Origin: Alcaligenaceae bacterium
GTDB taxonomy: Bacteria > Pseudomonadota > Gammaproteobacteria > Burkholderiales > Burkholderiaceae_B
DNA: 64,000 nt
NCBI GenBank assembly: GCA_013416435.1
Contig: JACCEN010000002.1
Coordinates: 1-64,000 of the forward strand
Direction: 5' to 3'
In this document: piece by piece, positions 31,971-40,999 of the stretch
How positions within the stretch are numbered: the first letter of the stretch is position 1
Layout: every line of letters begins with the position of its first letter
Notes under the pieces: generated by a model
What the model was told of the DNA's origin: nothing
Database searches by the model: none
The model's input: only the letters and a program-made list of their open reading frames with translations
Translations under genes and position numbers: made by a program

Positions 31971-33566
31971 TTAAACAACGGCTTCGATCAAGAACGGACC
32001 GTCGGTCGACAGAGCGAACTGCAATACAGCCTTGAAATCCGCCACATTATCCACGCGCTTCGCCTCGACGCCCAAGCTGGTCGCAAGGCCTGCCCACGAT
32101 AATGTCGGATTGACCAGATCCAGCATGTTCCGCGCGTTTTCTCCCAGCTCCGTCACTCCCACATTCTTCATTTCCATATGCAGACTCGCATAATTGTGGT
32201 TGGCGAAGATGATTGTCAGACAGTTCAGTTTCTCTCGTGCCTGAGTCCATAAGCCTTGCAAGGTATACATGCCGCTACCGTCCGCCTGCAGCGTAACGAC
32301 TTTACGATTATGCCGCTGACTGGCTACGGCTGCGCCGGTTGACAATGGAATGCCGATCCCGATCGCGCCGCCGGTCAACTGCAAGTAATCGTGCGGGGCC
32401 GAAGCCTGACTTAGCTGAGGAAACATTCGTCCTTCAGAGATGGCTTCATCAACGACGATGGCGCCTTCCGGCAGCGAGGCGGCCACGATACTGCACACAA
32501 CTCCGCCCGACAACTTGCCTGAGCCGATCGCCTCCGCCTCGGCGGGGCGCTCCAGCTTTGCGGGCGTATAACCGCGAACATCGACGTTCAGCTCCTGCGC
32601 GAGCAACCGCAGTGCATGCAGGACATCCTGCTCAGGCCCGGCAAGAGCGGAAATAACGGTGTCGGTCTGGGTCAGCTCGCTCGGCTTGTCGGGATACGCA
32701 AAAAATGCAACAGGCTTCCGAGCGCCGATCAAGATCAGGTTCTCCACATCAGCCAGGGTATCCAGCGCCTGCTGAATCGGATAAGGCAGCATGGGTACAA
32801 CCGTTCTGCCGCTGCCGCGTTCAATCCGCTTGCTGAACGTTTCCGCCAGCAACCGCGCCTTAGTGTGCCGGGCGATCGCTCCGGCAAGAAGCAATGCATC
32901 GCCATGCAACGCATCCGCTCCCAAAAGCAAAGTGGAACGCTCCCCTGCGGATCTAAGACGAGTAGCGACTTCTTGTACGTCCGACAAGCGCAGCGACTCA
33001 CCCGGGTACGCCGCCTCGCTCGCCCGGTCGATGGCGGGTGTGCCGGGCAGGGCCGACCACGCGATATCCGCCGGCAAGATCAGCGAGGCGATACGACCCG
33101 GCCTTTGCTGCGCAATCCGAATTGCCTCCAGCGCGTCCGGCACCAGGTTCTCGACCTCCTGCGTCTTTTTGACCCAGTGAGACACTGGCGCCGCAATCGC
33201 AGGTATATCGCTGGTCAACGGCGCGTCATAGATCGAGTGAAAGGTCGCGTGATCTCCGATGATATTCACGATCGGAGACCGCGCTCGCTTGGCGTTATGC
33301 AGATTAGCCAAGCCATTGCCCAGCCCGGACCCCAGATGGAGCAACGTTGCTGCGGGCTTACCGCTAATGCGCGCATAGCCGTCGGCGGCACCTGTCACAA
33401 CGCCTTCGAATAAGCCTAGCACGCAGCGCATCTGCGGTTTCTTGTCCAAGGCCGCCACAAAGTGCATTTCTGACGTGCCCGGATTGGCAAAGCACACATC
33501 AATATCGTTTTTCAACAGCGTGTCGCACAACGCGTCCGCGCCTGTTACCTGCTTCTGATCAGTCAT
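31971..33566 (-). CDS. ThDP-dependent acetolactate synthase/benzoylformate decarboxylase-like enzyme
   Basis: A 531-residue thiamine-diphosphate enzyme. The N-terminal domain has FANPGTSEMHFVAALD and the cofactor-activating Glu54 in GLFEGVVTGAADGYARI. The C-terminal ThDP/Mg site is TLQADGSGMYTLQGLWTQA with NHNY, the ADGSG form of the usual GDG-N motif seen in a subgroup annotated as acetolactate synthase large subunit. No small regulatory subunit is present. It is the last gene of the ureide operon and may decarboxylate or ligate a 2-oxo acid produced upstream. I choose ATG 33566 over TTG 33572. It is not a glyoxylate carboligase by its sequence pattern. Confidence 0.82.
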   Translation of the reverse strand: MTDQKQVTGADALCDTLLKNDIDVCFANPGTSEMHFVAALDKKPQMRCVLGLFEGVVTGAADGYARISGKPAATLLHLGSGLGNGLANLHNAKRARSPIVNIIGDHATFHSIYDAPLTSDIPAIAAPVSHWVKKTQEVENLVPDALEAIRIAQQRPGRIASLILPADIAWSALPGTPAIDRASEAAYPGESLRLSDVQEVATRLRSAGERSTLLLGADALHGDALLLAGAIARHTKARLLAETFSKRIERGSGRTVVPMLPYPIQQALDTLADVENLILIGARKPVAFFAYPDKPSELTQTDTVISALAGPEQDVLHALRLLAQELNVDVRGYTPAKLERPAEAEAIGSGKLSGGVVCSIVAASLPEGAIVVDEAISEGRMFPQLSQASAPHDYLQLTGGAIGIGIPLSTGAAVASQRHNRKVVTLQADGSGMYTLQGLWTQAREKLNCLTIIFANHNYASLHMEMKNVGVTELGENARNMLDLVNPTLSWAGLATSLGVEAKRVDNVADFKAVLQFALSTDGPFLIEAVV

Positions 33567-33588
33567 TGTCAAGCTCGTAATACTAAAA

Positions 33589-34254
33589 TTATTGGGTCGG
33601 AATGGTGATTTTTCCCTGAAGCCTGGAGATCCAGCGCACCATGGGCCACAATATCGCCAGGTAAATAAACGCGGCTGCGATCAATGGCGTGGGGTTATAA
33701 AACAACCCTTGCCCAATCTGGGCGGATCTGAGCAGCTCTTCAATCGCCACCACTGAAGCGATGGATGTCAGCTTGAACAGTTCCAACGTATTGCTGGCAA
33801 GGTCAGGAATCACCTTTCTGACACCTTGTGGTATCACGACGTGAAGAATGCTTTGATGCTTGGTCAAACCCGTCGATCGCGCAGCTTCGGATTGCCCCTT
33901 GGGCACCGCCTCAAGACCTGCTCGAAAGATTTCAGCAAAGTAGCTGGATCCGTTCAGAACGAGCGCCGCGATCGCTGCGAAAAAATTATTCAAATACAAA
34001 CCCAGCATGGGCAAGCCGTAAAAGATGAAGATCAGCATCACCAATGGCGGAAACGATCGCATGAAATCCACATACGATGTCACCAACATTTTCTTCACCG
34101 GCCCACCCGAAAAATGGACAACGGCCAGCAACAAACCCGCCAGCGCGGATAAGGGCAAAACGAGCAATGCCAATCCCAAAGTGACGGACAGGCCCCGCAC
34201 GAGCAGAGGGAAAACCTCTATCAAGGTATCTATATCAAAAAGCTCTGCCAGCAT
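33589..34254 (-). CDS. polar amino acid ABC transporter permease (HisM/ArtQ type)
   Basis: A 221-residue permease with five to six spans. The N-terminus has LLVRGLSVTLGLALLVLPLSALAGL, and the EAA motif, which contacts the ATPase, is EAARSTGLTKHQSILHVVIPQ at about residues 130-150. RSFPPLVMLIFIFYGLP is typical of the polar amino acid family. It starts 4 bp downstream of the second permease gene and is followed by the ThDP enzyme. With the ATPase and binding protein upstream it forms a complete importer for the operon substrate. Confidence 0.9.
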   Translation of the reverse strand: MLAELFDIDTLIEVFPLLVRGLSVTLGLALLVLPLSALAGLLLAVVHFSGGPVKKMLVTSYVDFMRSFPPLVMLIFIFYGLPMLGLYLNNFFAAIAALVLNGSSYFAEIFRAGLEAVPKGQSEAARSTGLTKHQSILHVVIPQGVRKVIPDLASNTLELFKLTSIASVVAIEELLRSAQIGQGLFYNPTPLIAAAFIYLAILWPMVRWISRLQGKITIPTQ

Positions 34255-34258
34255 AATT

Positions 34259-34933
34259 TCAAAATCCTGTCGAGGAATACTTTTTTTCGATCCAGCGCGT
34301 CAGCCTGATGAACGGAAAAAATATGGCGCAGAAGAAGACTGCGCTTAGCGTCAGAATGCTGGGATTCGCAATCATGGACTGCGTGCTCATCGTCACATTC
34401 AGCAGCTCGGGCACCGCGATAACCGCTCCCAGCGATGTGCCTTTAGTAATTGCGATGCACCGATTGGTCAGTTGCGGCACCGACAATCGCAATGCTTGCG
34501 GCAAAATCACCAGACACAAAGTCGACGTAAAGCCGAGTCCCGTAGAGCGCGCCGCCTCCCACTGTCCTTTCGACACAGCGCCGATGGCGCCCCAGAAAAT
34601 CTCTTCAGAAAATGCCGCCAACACGAGCGTCAACGCCAGAACGGTCGCAACAAACGGGTTAAGGACGATTCCCATCATCGGTAGCGCGTAGAAAAAGAGC
34701 ACGATGATGACGAGTTGCGGCAATGCCCTGAACACATCGACGAACAAAATTATGAGCCACTCTATTTTCAAGGCCCGGTAACACCGCAACAACGCCAACG
34801 CCAGGCCCAGGACCAGACCGATAGCAATCGTCAACACAGCCATTTGGATGGTGATCAGAAGACCATGCAGCATGTCCGGGATATAAGGCTTGACGAGGCT
34901 CCAATTAAAAAAATAATGAATGATTTTTTCCAT
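34259..34933 (-). CDS. polar amino acid ABC transporter permease
   Basis: A 224-residue permease paralogous to the next gene. It shows PDMLHGLLITIQMAVLTIAIGL, then VDVFRALPQLVIIVLFFYALP, and the EAA motif WEAARSTGLGFTSTLCLVILPQAL. ATG 34933 is preferred to TTG 34954, because it follows the ATPase stop (34938-34940) closely and keeps a normal N-terminus. Two different permeases suggest a heterodimeric membrane channel, as in HisQM or ArtQM importers. Confidence 0.9.
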   Translation of the reverse strand: MEKIIHYFFNWSLVKPYIPDMLHGLLITIQMAVLTIAIGLVLGLALALLRCYRALKIEWLIILFVDVFRALPQLVIIVLFFYALPMMGIVLNPFVATVLALTLVLAAFSEEIFWGAIGAVSKGQWEAARSTGLGFTSTLCLVILPQALRLSVPQLTNRCIAITKGTSLGAVIAVPELLNVTMSTQSMIANPSILTLSAVFFCAIFFPFIRLTRWIEKKYSSTGF

Positions 34934-34937
34934 ATTC

Positions 34938-35669
34938 TTATTTTGTTCGTGCAATAAAGCCTTGAATCCGCTTGTGCTGCGGGTTCACCAGCACGTCGTC
35001 GGGCGCGCCTTCCGCCAAAACGCTGCCGCCATCCATGAAAATGACCCGGTCCGCCACTTCCCGCGCAAACTGCATTTCATGCGTCACCACCACCATCGTC
35101 ATCCCTGACTCTTTAGTGCGTCGCATCACGTTCAACACCTCGCCGATCAGCTCCGGGTCCAGCGCCGACGTCGGCTCGTCAAACAGCATGACCTGTGGCT
35201 CCAGAGCCATTGCCCGCGCGATTCCTACGCGCTGCTGCTGTCCGCCGGAAAGTTGCGAGGGGAAATGTTGCATCCTGTCCTCGAGACCGACCTGGCATAA
35301 ATGATGCCGTGCGATGCTCTCGGCCTCTTTCTTGGAAAGCTTTTTGACTTTTCTCAGCGCCAGCATGACGTTATCGAGTGCATCCATGTGCGGATAAAGA
35401 TGGATGCCCTGAAACACCATTCCAATATTCTGGCGCACGAAATTGATATCGATCGCGGGGCTCGTCACATCCATGCCCGCCACCTGTATGGATCCCGAAT
35501 CGGCTGTTTCGAGACGATTGAGACAGCGCAGGCATGTGCTTTTCCCGGATCCGGATGAGCCAACGATTACGATGGCCTCGCCCTTTTCAACACTGAAACT
35601 GACGTCTTTTAAAATCCGGTTGCTACCGAACGATTTGTTAAGATTTTTTACTTTTATAATGCTATTCAT
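34938..35669 (-). CDS. polar amino acid ABC transporter ATPase
   Basis: A 243-residue ATP-binding subunit of the GlnQ/HisP type. Walker A is [19 protein letters not shown], the Q-loop is [13 protein letters not shown], the signature is [15 protein letters not shown], Walker B is [14 protein letters not shown] and the switch is [14 protein letters not shown]. It lies between the binding-protein gene (53-bp gap) and the first permease, whose start is next to this stop. It powers import of the operon's substrate. Confidence 0.94.
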   Translation of the reverse strand: MNSIIKVKNLNKSFGSNRILKDVSFSVEKGEAIVIVGSSGSGKSTCLRCLNRLETADSGSIQVAGMDVTSPAIDINFVRQNIGMVFQGIHLYPHMDALDNVMLALRKVKKLSKKEAESIARHHLCQVGLEDRMQHFPSQLSGGQQQRVGIARAMALEPQVMLFDEPTSALDPELIGEVLNVMRRTKESGMTMVVVTHEMQFAREVADRVIFMDGGSVLAEGAPDDVLVNPQHKRIQGFIARTK

Positions 35670-35721
35670 GCTACTTGCTTTCTCAAGAGGCCCATGCCTC
35701 GAAATGCATGGGCCTGGAACC

Positions 35722-36570
35722 TCAGTTGCAGACCACGTCGTGTGCTAAGTCCTGATAGCCCTTGAAACCGGGCGCCCCGTATCCGGGCCAAACTCCGTTG
35801 ACAATCTTCTTATCCTCTTCCGTCAACTCACCAAACCATTTTTCGTGAATCTCCTGAAGTTTCCCCGTGGACTTAAGGCATTCCAGCGCCCGCTCTATTC
35901 GATTTCTCAGCTCTGGCTCTTCATGACGAACCGAGTATGCGAAATTTCTGCCGGAATTCTGATGCAGTACTGCTTTGGTGTTTTTTTGGCTCTGCGCGAT
36001 ATAACGTATTGCTGGCGTGTCCGACATGACGGCATACGAACGGCCTATCAGCATGGATTGCACCGCATCGCTCAGCTTGTTGAACCGCTGCATTTCAAAC
36101 TTGTATTCGGCCATATGCTCCTGCACCCACATCTCCGAGGTGCTGCCGCTATTTACCGCTATTTTCTTTCCGGACAAATCCTTCAGATCATCGGCCTTGG
36201 TATTGCTCTTTACAAGCATGGACAAGCCGGTCGGGATATAAGGCTCTGTGAACAAGATTTGTTCCGCACGATTTTCGGCAATCGCGATCGGCGCCGCAAT
36301 GACATCGAAGCGCTTGGAGAACAGTCCGGCAAACACGGAGCTGAAAGGGGTATCAATGACCTGAACGCCGTCGTAGCCCGCCTGTTTCGCCACTGCACTG
36401 ATGACGTCATAGCCGTAACCGTCGATTTGGCCATTGGCCTGCTTCATGAAAAATGGCGCAAACCCGACATCCGCCGCCACGCGAAGCGTTTCGGCATGTC
36501 CTGCCGATGCGCCCAAAAGAGCGGTACCCAGCACAATACCTGAAAAAAACTGTTTTATTCGTCTCATCAT
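35722..36570 (-). CDS. ABC transporter periplasmic substrate-binding protein (family 3 type)
   Basis: A 282-residue binding protein with a signal peptide ([16 protein letters not shown], mature start about residue 27). The SBP_bac_3 pattern is clear: [63 protein letters not shown] and [20 protein letters not shown]. The C-terminus carries [30 protein letters not shown] is found just before the ATG at 36570. It is the specificity subunit of the importer and follows the racemase gene by 43 bp. A polar amino acid or a ureide such as a carbamoyl amino acid is the likely ligand. Confidence 0.92.
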   Translation of the reverse strand: MMRRIKQFFSGIVLGTALLGASAGHAETLRVAADVGFAPFFMKQANGQIDGYGYDVISAVAKQAGYDGVQVIDTPFSSVFAGLFSKRFDVIAAPIAIAENRAEQILFTEPYIPTGLSMLVKSNTKADDLKDLSGKKIAVNSGSTSEMWVQEHMAEYKFEMQRFNKLSDAVQSMLIGRSYAVMSDTPAIRYIAQSQKNTKAVLHQNSGRNFAYSVRHEEPELRNRIERALECLKSTGKLQEIHEKWFGELTEEDKKIVNGVWPGYGAPGFKGYQDLAHDVVCN

Positions 36571-36613
36571 CCTTTCCTTCTTTAAAAAAGTAACCAAACG
36601 GGTCAAAGCCCCA

Positions 36614-37273
36614 TCAACCCAGACGCACCCGCCCGATCGCCATCGACACCGCAGCCTGCGTAGGCTCAATGACGGGCGTTTTCAACTCTTGCTGCAAGCC
36701 GGCCCTGAAGCTCGCCATCCCCGCGCACCCCATCACCAAGACATCCGCGCCATGCTGCCGGATCAAAGTGCTGCCGACTTCGCACATGCGCTCGAACGTC
36801 AGTTTCTTGTCGGCCAGATCCGCCACCGCCATATTGATCGCCAGATCACCGGCAAAACGGTCCAATACGCCCATTGCTCCAAAATAGCGCAAATGGCGCG
36901 GAATCGATCCTGGCAGGATGGCAATGACGCCAAATCGCTGCCCTTGGGTCAAAGCAGTCAACACTCCCGACTCGGCAATGCCCAATACCGGCTTGGTCGT
37001 CACTTCCCGCAACGAATACAGTCCCGGATCGCTGAAGCAGGCGATGACAAACGCGCCGGCCGACTCTTCGAGCTGTTGGGCCCGATGGACCATCGGCGTT
37101 ATAACGCTATCCACGTCGCGCTGACACTGGATGCCTCTGGGACCCTCTTGTAAGGTCACACATTCAATCGCCGGACCGTCAGCGGAGCGCAACGGTTCCA
37201 TTGCTTCGCTGATTCCGTCCGTGACATACTGATTGGAATTCGGGTTTATCACATAGATTGTTTGATTCATCAT
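36614..37273 (-). CDS. Asp/Glu/hydantoin racemase family protein
   Basis: A 219-residue cofactor-independent racemase. The pair of catalytic Cys is present: Cys79 in GAFVIACFSDPGLYSL and Cys183 in ADVLVMGCAGMASF. The N-terminus YVINPNSNQYVTDGI is the phosphate/substrate loop typical of hydantoin racemases (INPNTS pattern). It would interconvert 5-substituted hydantoin stereoisomers, or another alpha-carbon epimer. Its start overlaps the stop of the M20-type hydrolase gene (TGATG), so the two are coupled. Together with the hydantoinase it makes a classical hydantoin-utilisation trio. Confidence 0.88.
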   Translation of the reverse strand: MMNQTIYVINPNSNQYVTDGISEAMEPLRSADGPAIECVTLQEGPRGIQCQRDVDSVITPMVHRAQQLEESAGAFVIACFSDPGLYSLREVTTKPVLGIAESGVLTALTQGQRFGVIAILPGSIPRHLRYFGAMGVLDRFAGDLAINMAVADLADKKLTFERMCEVGSTLIRQHGADVLVMGCAGMASFRAGLQQELKTPVIEPTQAAVSMAIGRVRLG

Positions 37274-38553
37274 CACTCCGCAAAACCGGCTATCGTATCC
37301 AGTTTGAGAACACTGTCCAGCGTAACCTGTAGGCCTTTTTTCAACTGTTCAGGCTCAATAGACTCCTCGGGACAATGGCTGCGACCATTCAGACATGGAA
37401 TGAAAACCATGCCGGACGGCGCAATCTTTGAAAGGTAGGCGGCATCATGCCCCGCACCGCTTGGCATACGCAGACTCACATAACCGCGCTCGGTAGCGGC
37501 GTCGCCAATCAGCTCGACCACTGCCGGATGGAACAACGCCGGCTCGCCATAACTGACCGATGAGGCGTCCAGAGTCAGCCCCTCTGCCGCAATTTCAGCG
37601 TGAATCTGTGCGAACAACTCATCGCCGTAGCTTTCCAGCACCGAGTTGCGGTTGCTGCGCACTTCCAGCATCATTTCAACGGAGGCCGGGACAGCGTTGG
37701 AAGAATTGGGCAGAACAGTCAGGTAACCCACTGTGGAAACCACATATGCCGTGTCCGTATTCAACGCCCTGGCCTTGGCGTTGGTCGCCTGAATCAAAAT
37801 GGATGCGCCAAGCAGCGCATCCTTTCTGTAGTCCATGGGAGTTGTGCCGGAATGATCGGCCTGGCCGGTGATGACGACCCGATAGCGGCGGATGCCCACC
37901 AAGTCGGTTACCGCCCCGATGGGGATTTGCTCGCGCTCAAGCACCGGCCCTTGCTCGATATGCAATTCAATGAACGAATGCACGCTTCCTGGACCGCGAA
38001 TCGCTCGTCCCAGCTCTTTCGGACGCCCTCCGACCGACTCGATCGCCTCCGATAGCGTCTGCCCAGCGGGCGATTTCTGCGCCAGCATTTCGGGACTCAA
38101 CAAGCCGACCATGGCACGGCTGCCGACACAGGACACGCCAAAATCGCTGGGCTCTTCCGATAAAAAGTCCACGACCTCGAACGGGTGCTGCAATTGGACA
38201 CCATGCTCCGTCAAAGTGTGGGCGATTTCGATCCCAGCGAGCACGCCGATGATGCCGTCATATCGCCCGCCGTCAAAAACCGTATCGGTATGCGAGCCGG
38301 TCATGATGGGAGCCGCGCCGGGCGTGGCGCCTTCCAGGCGCCCCACCAGATTCCCGCCAGCGTCGACATGGACGGTCAGGCCCGCTTGCTGCATTTGCTG
38401 GGTTAGCCATTGCCTGGCTGCAAAAAAATCAGCGCTGAACGCACGGCGCGTCCACGGACGCCCTGCGTCCGTAAACCCCGACAGATCCTCAAGGCGCCGC
38501 CACATCCTTTCGATATTGATATCCGCTGACACGCTCTGGTTTACTACTGACAT
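37273..38553 (-). CDS. M20-type amidase: N-carbamoyl-L-amino acid hydrolase / allantoate amidohydrolase family
   Basis: A 426-residue di-zinc hydrolase of the hydantoinase/carbamoylase group. Metal ligands are seen in GSHTDTVFDGGRYDGIIGVL (His and bridging Asp), DFLSEEPSDFGV (Glu-Glu) and the C-terminal MPSGAGHDAAYLSKIAPSGM (His). HIEQGPVLE contributes the next His. ADHSGTTPMDYRKDAL covers the dimerisation/substrate domain. The enzyme hydrolyses the carbamoyl group, releasing ammonia, CO2 and an amino acid. ATG 38553 follows the amidohydrolase stop by 4 bp. It is tightly linked to the racemase gene downstream. Confidence 0.9.
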   Translation of the reverse strand: MSVVNQSVSADINIERMWRRLEDLSGFTDAGRPWTRRAFSADFFAARQWLTQQMQQAGLTVHVDAGGNLVGRLEGATPGAAPIMTGSHTDTVFDGGRYDGIIGVLAGIEIAHTLTEHGVQLQHPFEVVDFLSEEPSDFGVSCVGSRAMVGLLSPEMLAQKSPAGQTLSEAIESVGGRPKELGRAIRGPGSVHSFIELHIEQGPVLEREQIPIGAVTDLVGIRRYRVVITGQADHSGTTPMDYRKDALLGASILIQATNAKARALNTDTAYVVSTVGYLTVLPNSSNAVPASVEMMLEVRSNRNSVLESYGDELFAQIHAEIAAEGLTLDASSVSYGEPALFHPAVVELIGDAATERGYVSLRMPSGAGHDAAYLSKIAPSGMVFIPCLNGRSHCPEESIEPEQLKKGLQVTLDSVLKLDTIAGFAE

Positions 38554-38557
38554 ATCT

Positions 38558-39925
38558 TTACGCCCTTGACGTGCCTTGCGGTCGCACGAACTGACCCGAC
38601 CCGGGTGTATTGCATACCTTCTGACCATCCCAGACAAGAGCGCCGCGCACAAAAGTCGCCGCGACCTTCACCAGGAACTCGCGACCCTCGAATGAGCTCC
38701 AGGTGACCGCGGACTGGCTTGTGGACGGATCAAACTTGTAGCGTTCCTGATTCAGAACCACGAAGTCAGCGTCGGCGCCTATGCCCAGGTGGCCTTTTTG
38801 GGGATGAAGCAGAAAATGCCTGGCCGGTCCGTCGGCAAGCTGCTTGACAACCAAGGTCGGCGAAATGCCATGCTCAATACAGCCGGTCCAGAACGCAGGC
38901 AACAGTGTTTCCAAACCCGGGCCTCCGGAGGCATTCTTGAAGATGTCAGGATTGGATTTGCGCTCCAGGCCCCAGCTCACGTGGTCGGACGACACAAACG
39001 TACATTCGTCATTCGCGATGTGCGTCCAAAGCTTGTCCACTTCCGCCTTGGGCCGAATTGGCGGGTAATGCTTGGTCAGCGCCCCGAAACGTTTCGTATG
39101 CTCTTCGTGATTCAGCATCAGGTACTGCACGCAGGTTTCGATACTGGCCTGCGCACCCGCGCGCCTATACATATTGCAAAGCTCAAACCCGCGGGAGAGC
39201 GATACGTGCACCGCGTGGGCGCGAGCGCCCGTCTGAGCGCCCAGCTCATAGATCGCCGCCGTCGCCAGGTTCTCGACCAAAGGCGTATGGGCACGCAAAA
39301 ATGCGTCCCAACCCGTATCCCCGTCGGCCACCAGCCGGGCAATATTCTTGCGCGTTATTTCCTGATTCTGGTTATGGACGCCGCATGCCAGCCCCGAAGG
39401 CGCAATCAAGCTGAAGGCCTCGTACAGAATATCTTCTTCCACGCGCGGAAAGCGATTGGGACTTGCTTCAAATGTGGAGAATTTAAAGCCGCAGGCCCCG
39501 CCTTCGATCAGGCCCGGTATGGCCTCCAAGCCATGCTCCTTGTTGACGGTCGCATACGCTGCGACGTCCACATGGCTTTCCGTCCGGATACATTCGATTT
39601 TTTTGTCCAGCTGAGGCCGGGAAGCGACAGGCTCCGGGTCATCGTAGGGCATTTCAACCATGGTGGTTACGCCCCCTGCGGCGGCCGCGCGCGAGGCCAT
39701 GCCGATGCCCTCCTGATTCGCCTGGCTGCCTGAGTGCACCTGACCATCGAGCACGCCGGGAATTACCCACTGGCCTCGCACGTCGAGGGTTTCGCGGGCT
39801 GAAGGCGTTGAATCGGCATTGCCCTGGGCCACCACGACACCGTCCCGAACCGCAAACCAGCCATCGAACCGAATCCGATCCGTTTCAACAATATTTCCCT
39901 TTACCACTAGATCAAAATCACTCAT
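38558..39925 (-). CDS. hydantoinase / allantoinase-like cyclic amidohydrolase
   Basis: A 455-residue TIM-barrel amidohydrolase of the dihydropyrimidinase/allantoinase group. The carboxylated Lys is probably Lys148 (GGACGFKFSTFEA). Other ligands are His184 (CGVHNQNQ), His240 (HAVHVSLS) and Asp314 (FVSSDHVSW). ETCVQYL matches the hydantoinase ETCPQYL block. The first metal motif, normally H-x-H, reads Gln62-Val-His64 (LDGQVHSGSQ), so one zinc ligand differs. It would open a cyclic ureide to an N-carbamoyl acid, the substrate of the next gene. It is the first gene of the operon and divergent from the LysR gene. Confidence 0.85.
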   Translation of the reverse strand: MSDFDLVVKGNIVETDRIRFDGWFAVRDGVVVAQGNADSTPSARETLDVRGQWVIPGVLDGQVHSGSQANQEGIGMASRAAAAGGVTTMVEMPYDDPEPVASRPQLDKKIECIRTESHVDVAAYATVNKEHGLEAIPGLIEGGACGFKFSTFEASPNRFPRVEEDILYEAFSLIAPSGLACGVHNQNQEITRKNIARLVADGDTGWDAFLRAHTPLVENLATAAIYELGAQTGARAHAVHVSLSRGFELCNMYRRAGAQASIETCVQYLMLNHEEHTKRFGALTKHYPPIRPKAEVDKLWTHIANDECTFVSSDHVSWGLERKSNPDIFKNASGGPGLETLLPAFWTGCIEHGISPTLVVKQLADGPARHFLLHPQKGHLGIGADADFVVLNQERYKFDPSTSQSAVTWSSFEGREFLVKVAATFVRGALVWDGQKVCNTPGSGQFVRPQGTSRA

Positions 39926-40041
39926 TTCTACTCCACAGGCTCCACTTAATCACTGGAATGTCGTTCGGTCTTTGGTACCACTCGAAGCAAATATAAACGC
40001 AACGCTACCAAAATGTCTTATGCTTATATATGCGTCAGTCA

Positions 40042-40054
40042 TAACATTATGTTA
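40042..40054. promoter_or_regulatory. LysR-type binding site candidate (T-N11-A palindrome)
   Basis: TAACATTATGTTA is a perfect 13-bp palindrome of the T-N11-A form. It lies in the 144-bp gap between the amidohydrolase gene and the LysR gene and touches the LysR ribosome site AAGG (40055-40058), which fits autorepression. The rest of the gap (39926-40041) is AT-rich, with no second obvious site. Confidence 0.45.
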
Positions 40055-40069
40055 AGGATGTCAGCCAGC

Positions 40070-40966
40070 ATGAAATTCAACCTGCGGCAGATAGAAGTCT
40101 TCAGAGCCATCATGATTACCGGAAGCATCAGCAATGCCGCCAAGCTGTTGCACGTATCCCAGCCGGCCGTAAGCCGTCTCTTGTCGCACACGGAAAACCG
40201 TTTGGATATTTGTCTTTTTCAGCGCGTCAAAAGCAGGTTGTATCCGACCCCGGAGGCCAACCTTCTTTTCAAAGAGGTGCAGGGCGTTTACGACGGCATC
40301 TATCGCATCAACGAAACAGCGGTTGAATTACGCAACAAAAAACGGGGCCTACTGAGGTTCGTCGTCAACCCCAGCCTGGGCCAGACACTGGCGCCTTTGA
40401 TCGTCCAGCACTTCGGTCAAAAGAACCCCCATGTCAGGATCAACATGCAAACTCTGGTGGCTCACGAATTGATCGATGCGCTGATCAAGCAGAAAGCGGA
40501 AGTGGGCATCGCCGTGACGCACCAGAGCCATCCCAACCTGAAAACCCAGCTGATTCACGAGAATCCGCTGGCGGTGGTCGTGCACAAGTCTCATCCCTAC
40601 GCACAAAAGAAACAGATACACATCAAAGAGCTGTCCAATCAGAAACTGATCGGATACGGGGTCGAGAGCCCTATTGGCCGGTTACTTCAAACGCTGTTCA
40701 ATCAGCACGACGTGACCGTACACAATCACATCGAAGTCAGGCTGACCAGTATCGCCGTCGCCATGGCACAGGCGGGTGCCGGCCTTGCAATCGTGGATCT
40801 GCTGGCAGGCGCAGGGCAAATCTGGCCCGATGTCGTGCTCCGCCCCCTGATCCCCGCGACTGCGCTTCCCATCAACCTTTTGTATTCGTCCACCGAACCC
40901 TTATCCTTGATTGCTCAGGATCTGCTTTACGCAACCCAAAAAGCGGTGGCGGAGGTCACGACGTAA
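40070..40966 (+). CDS. LysR-family transcriptional regulator
   Basis: A 298-residue LTTR. The winged helix is in residues 1-60 (FNLRQIEVFRAIMITGSISN then LLHVSQPAVSRLLSHTE), and the effector domain covers the remainder (RGLLRFVVNPSLGQTLAPLI; ADVGIAVTHQS-like stretch). I choose ATG 40070 with AAGG about 12 bp upstream; ATGs at 40013, 40049 and 40058 are in frame but lie in the control region. The gene is divergent from the ureide operon and is its likely regulator. The palindrome overlapping its leader suggests autoregulation. Confidence 0.9.
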   Translation: MKFNLRQIEVFRAIMITGSISNAAKLLHVSQPAVSRLLSHTENRLDICLFQRVKSRLYPTPEANLLFKEVQGVYDGIYRINETAVELRNKKRGLLRFVVNPSLGQTLAPLIVQHFGQKNPHVRINMQTLVAHELIDALIKQKAEVGIAVTHQSHPNLKTQLIHENPLAVVVHKSHPYAQKKQIHIKELSNQKLIGYGVESPIGRLLQTLFNQHDVTVHNHIEVRLTSIAVAMAQAGAGLAIVDLLAGAGQIWPDVVLRPLIPATALPINLLYSSTEPLSLIAQDLLYATQKAVAEVTT

Positions 40967-40999
40967 ACCGGCGGATGCATCCGCTGAAAACCGGTGGTT

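Noticed and set aside
31971-33566. ThDP enzyme as glyoxylate carboligase of an allantoin pathway
   Set aside because: Its N-terminal and ThDP-binding segments fit the acetolactate synthase/benzoylformate decarboxylase-like subgroup with LQADGSG, and no hydroxypyruvate isomerase or tartronate semialdehyde reductase gene is nearby.
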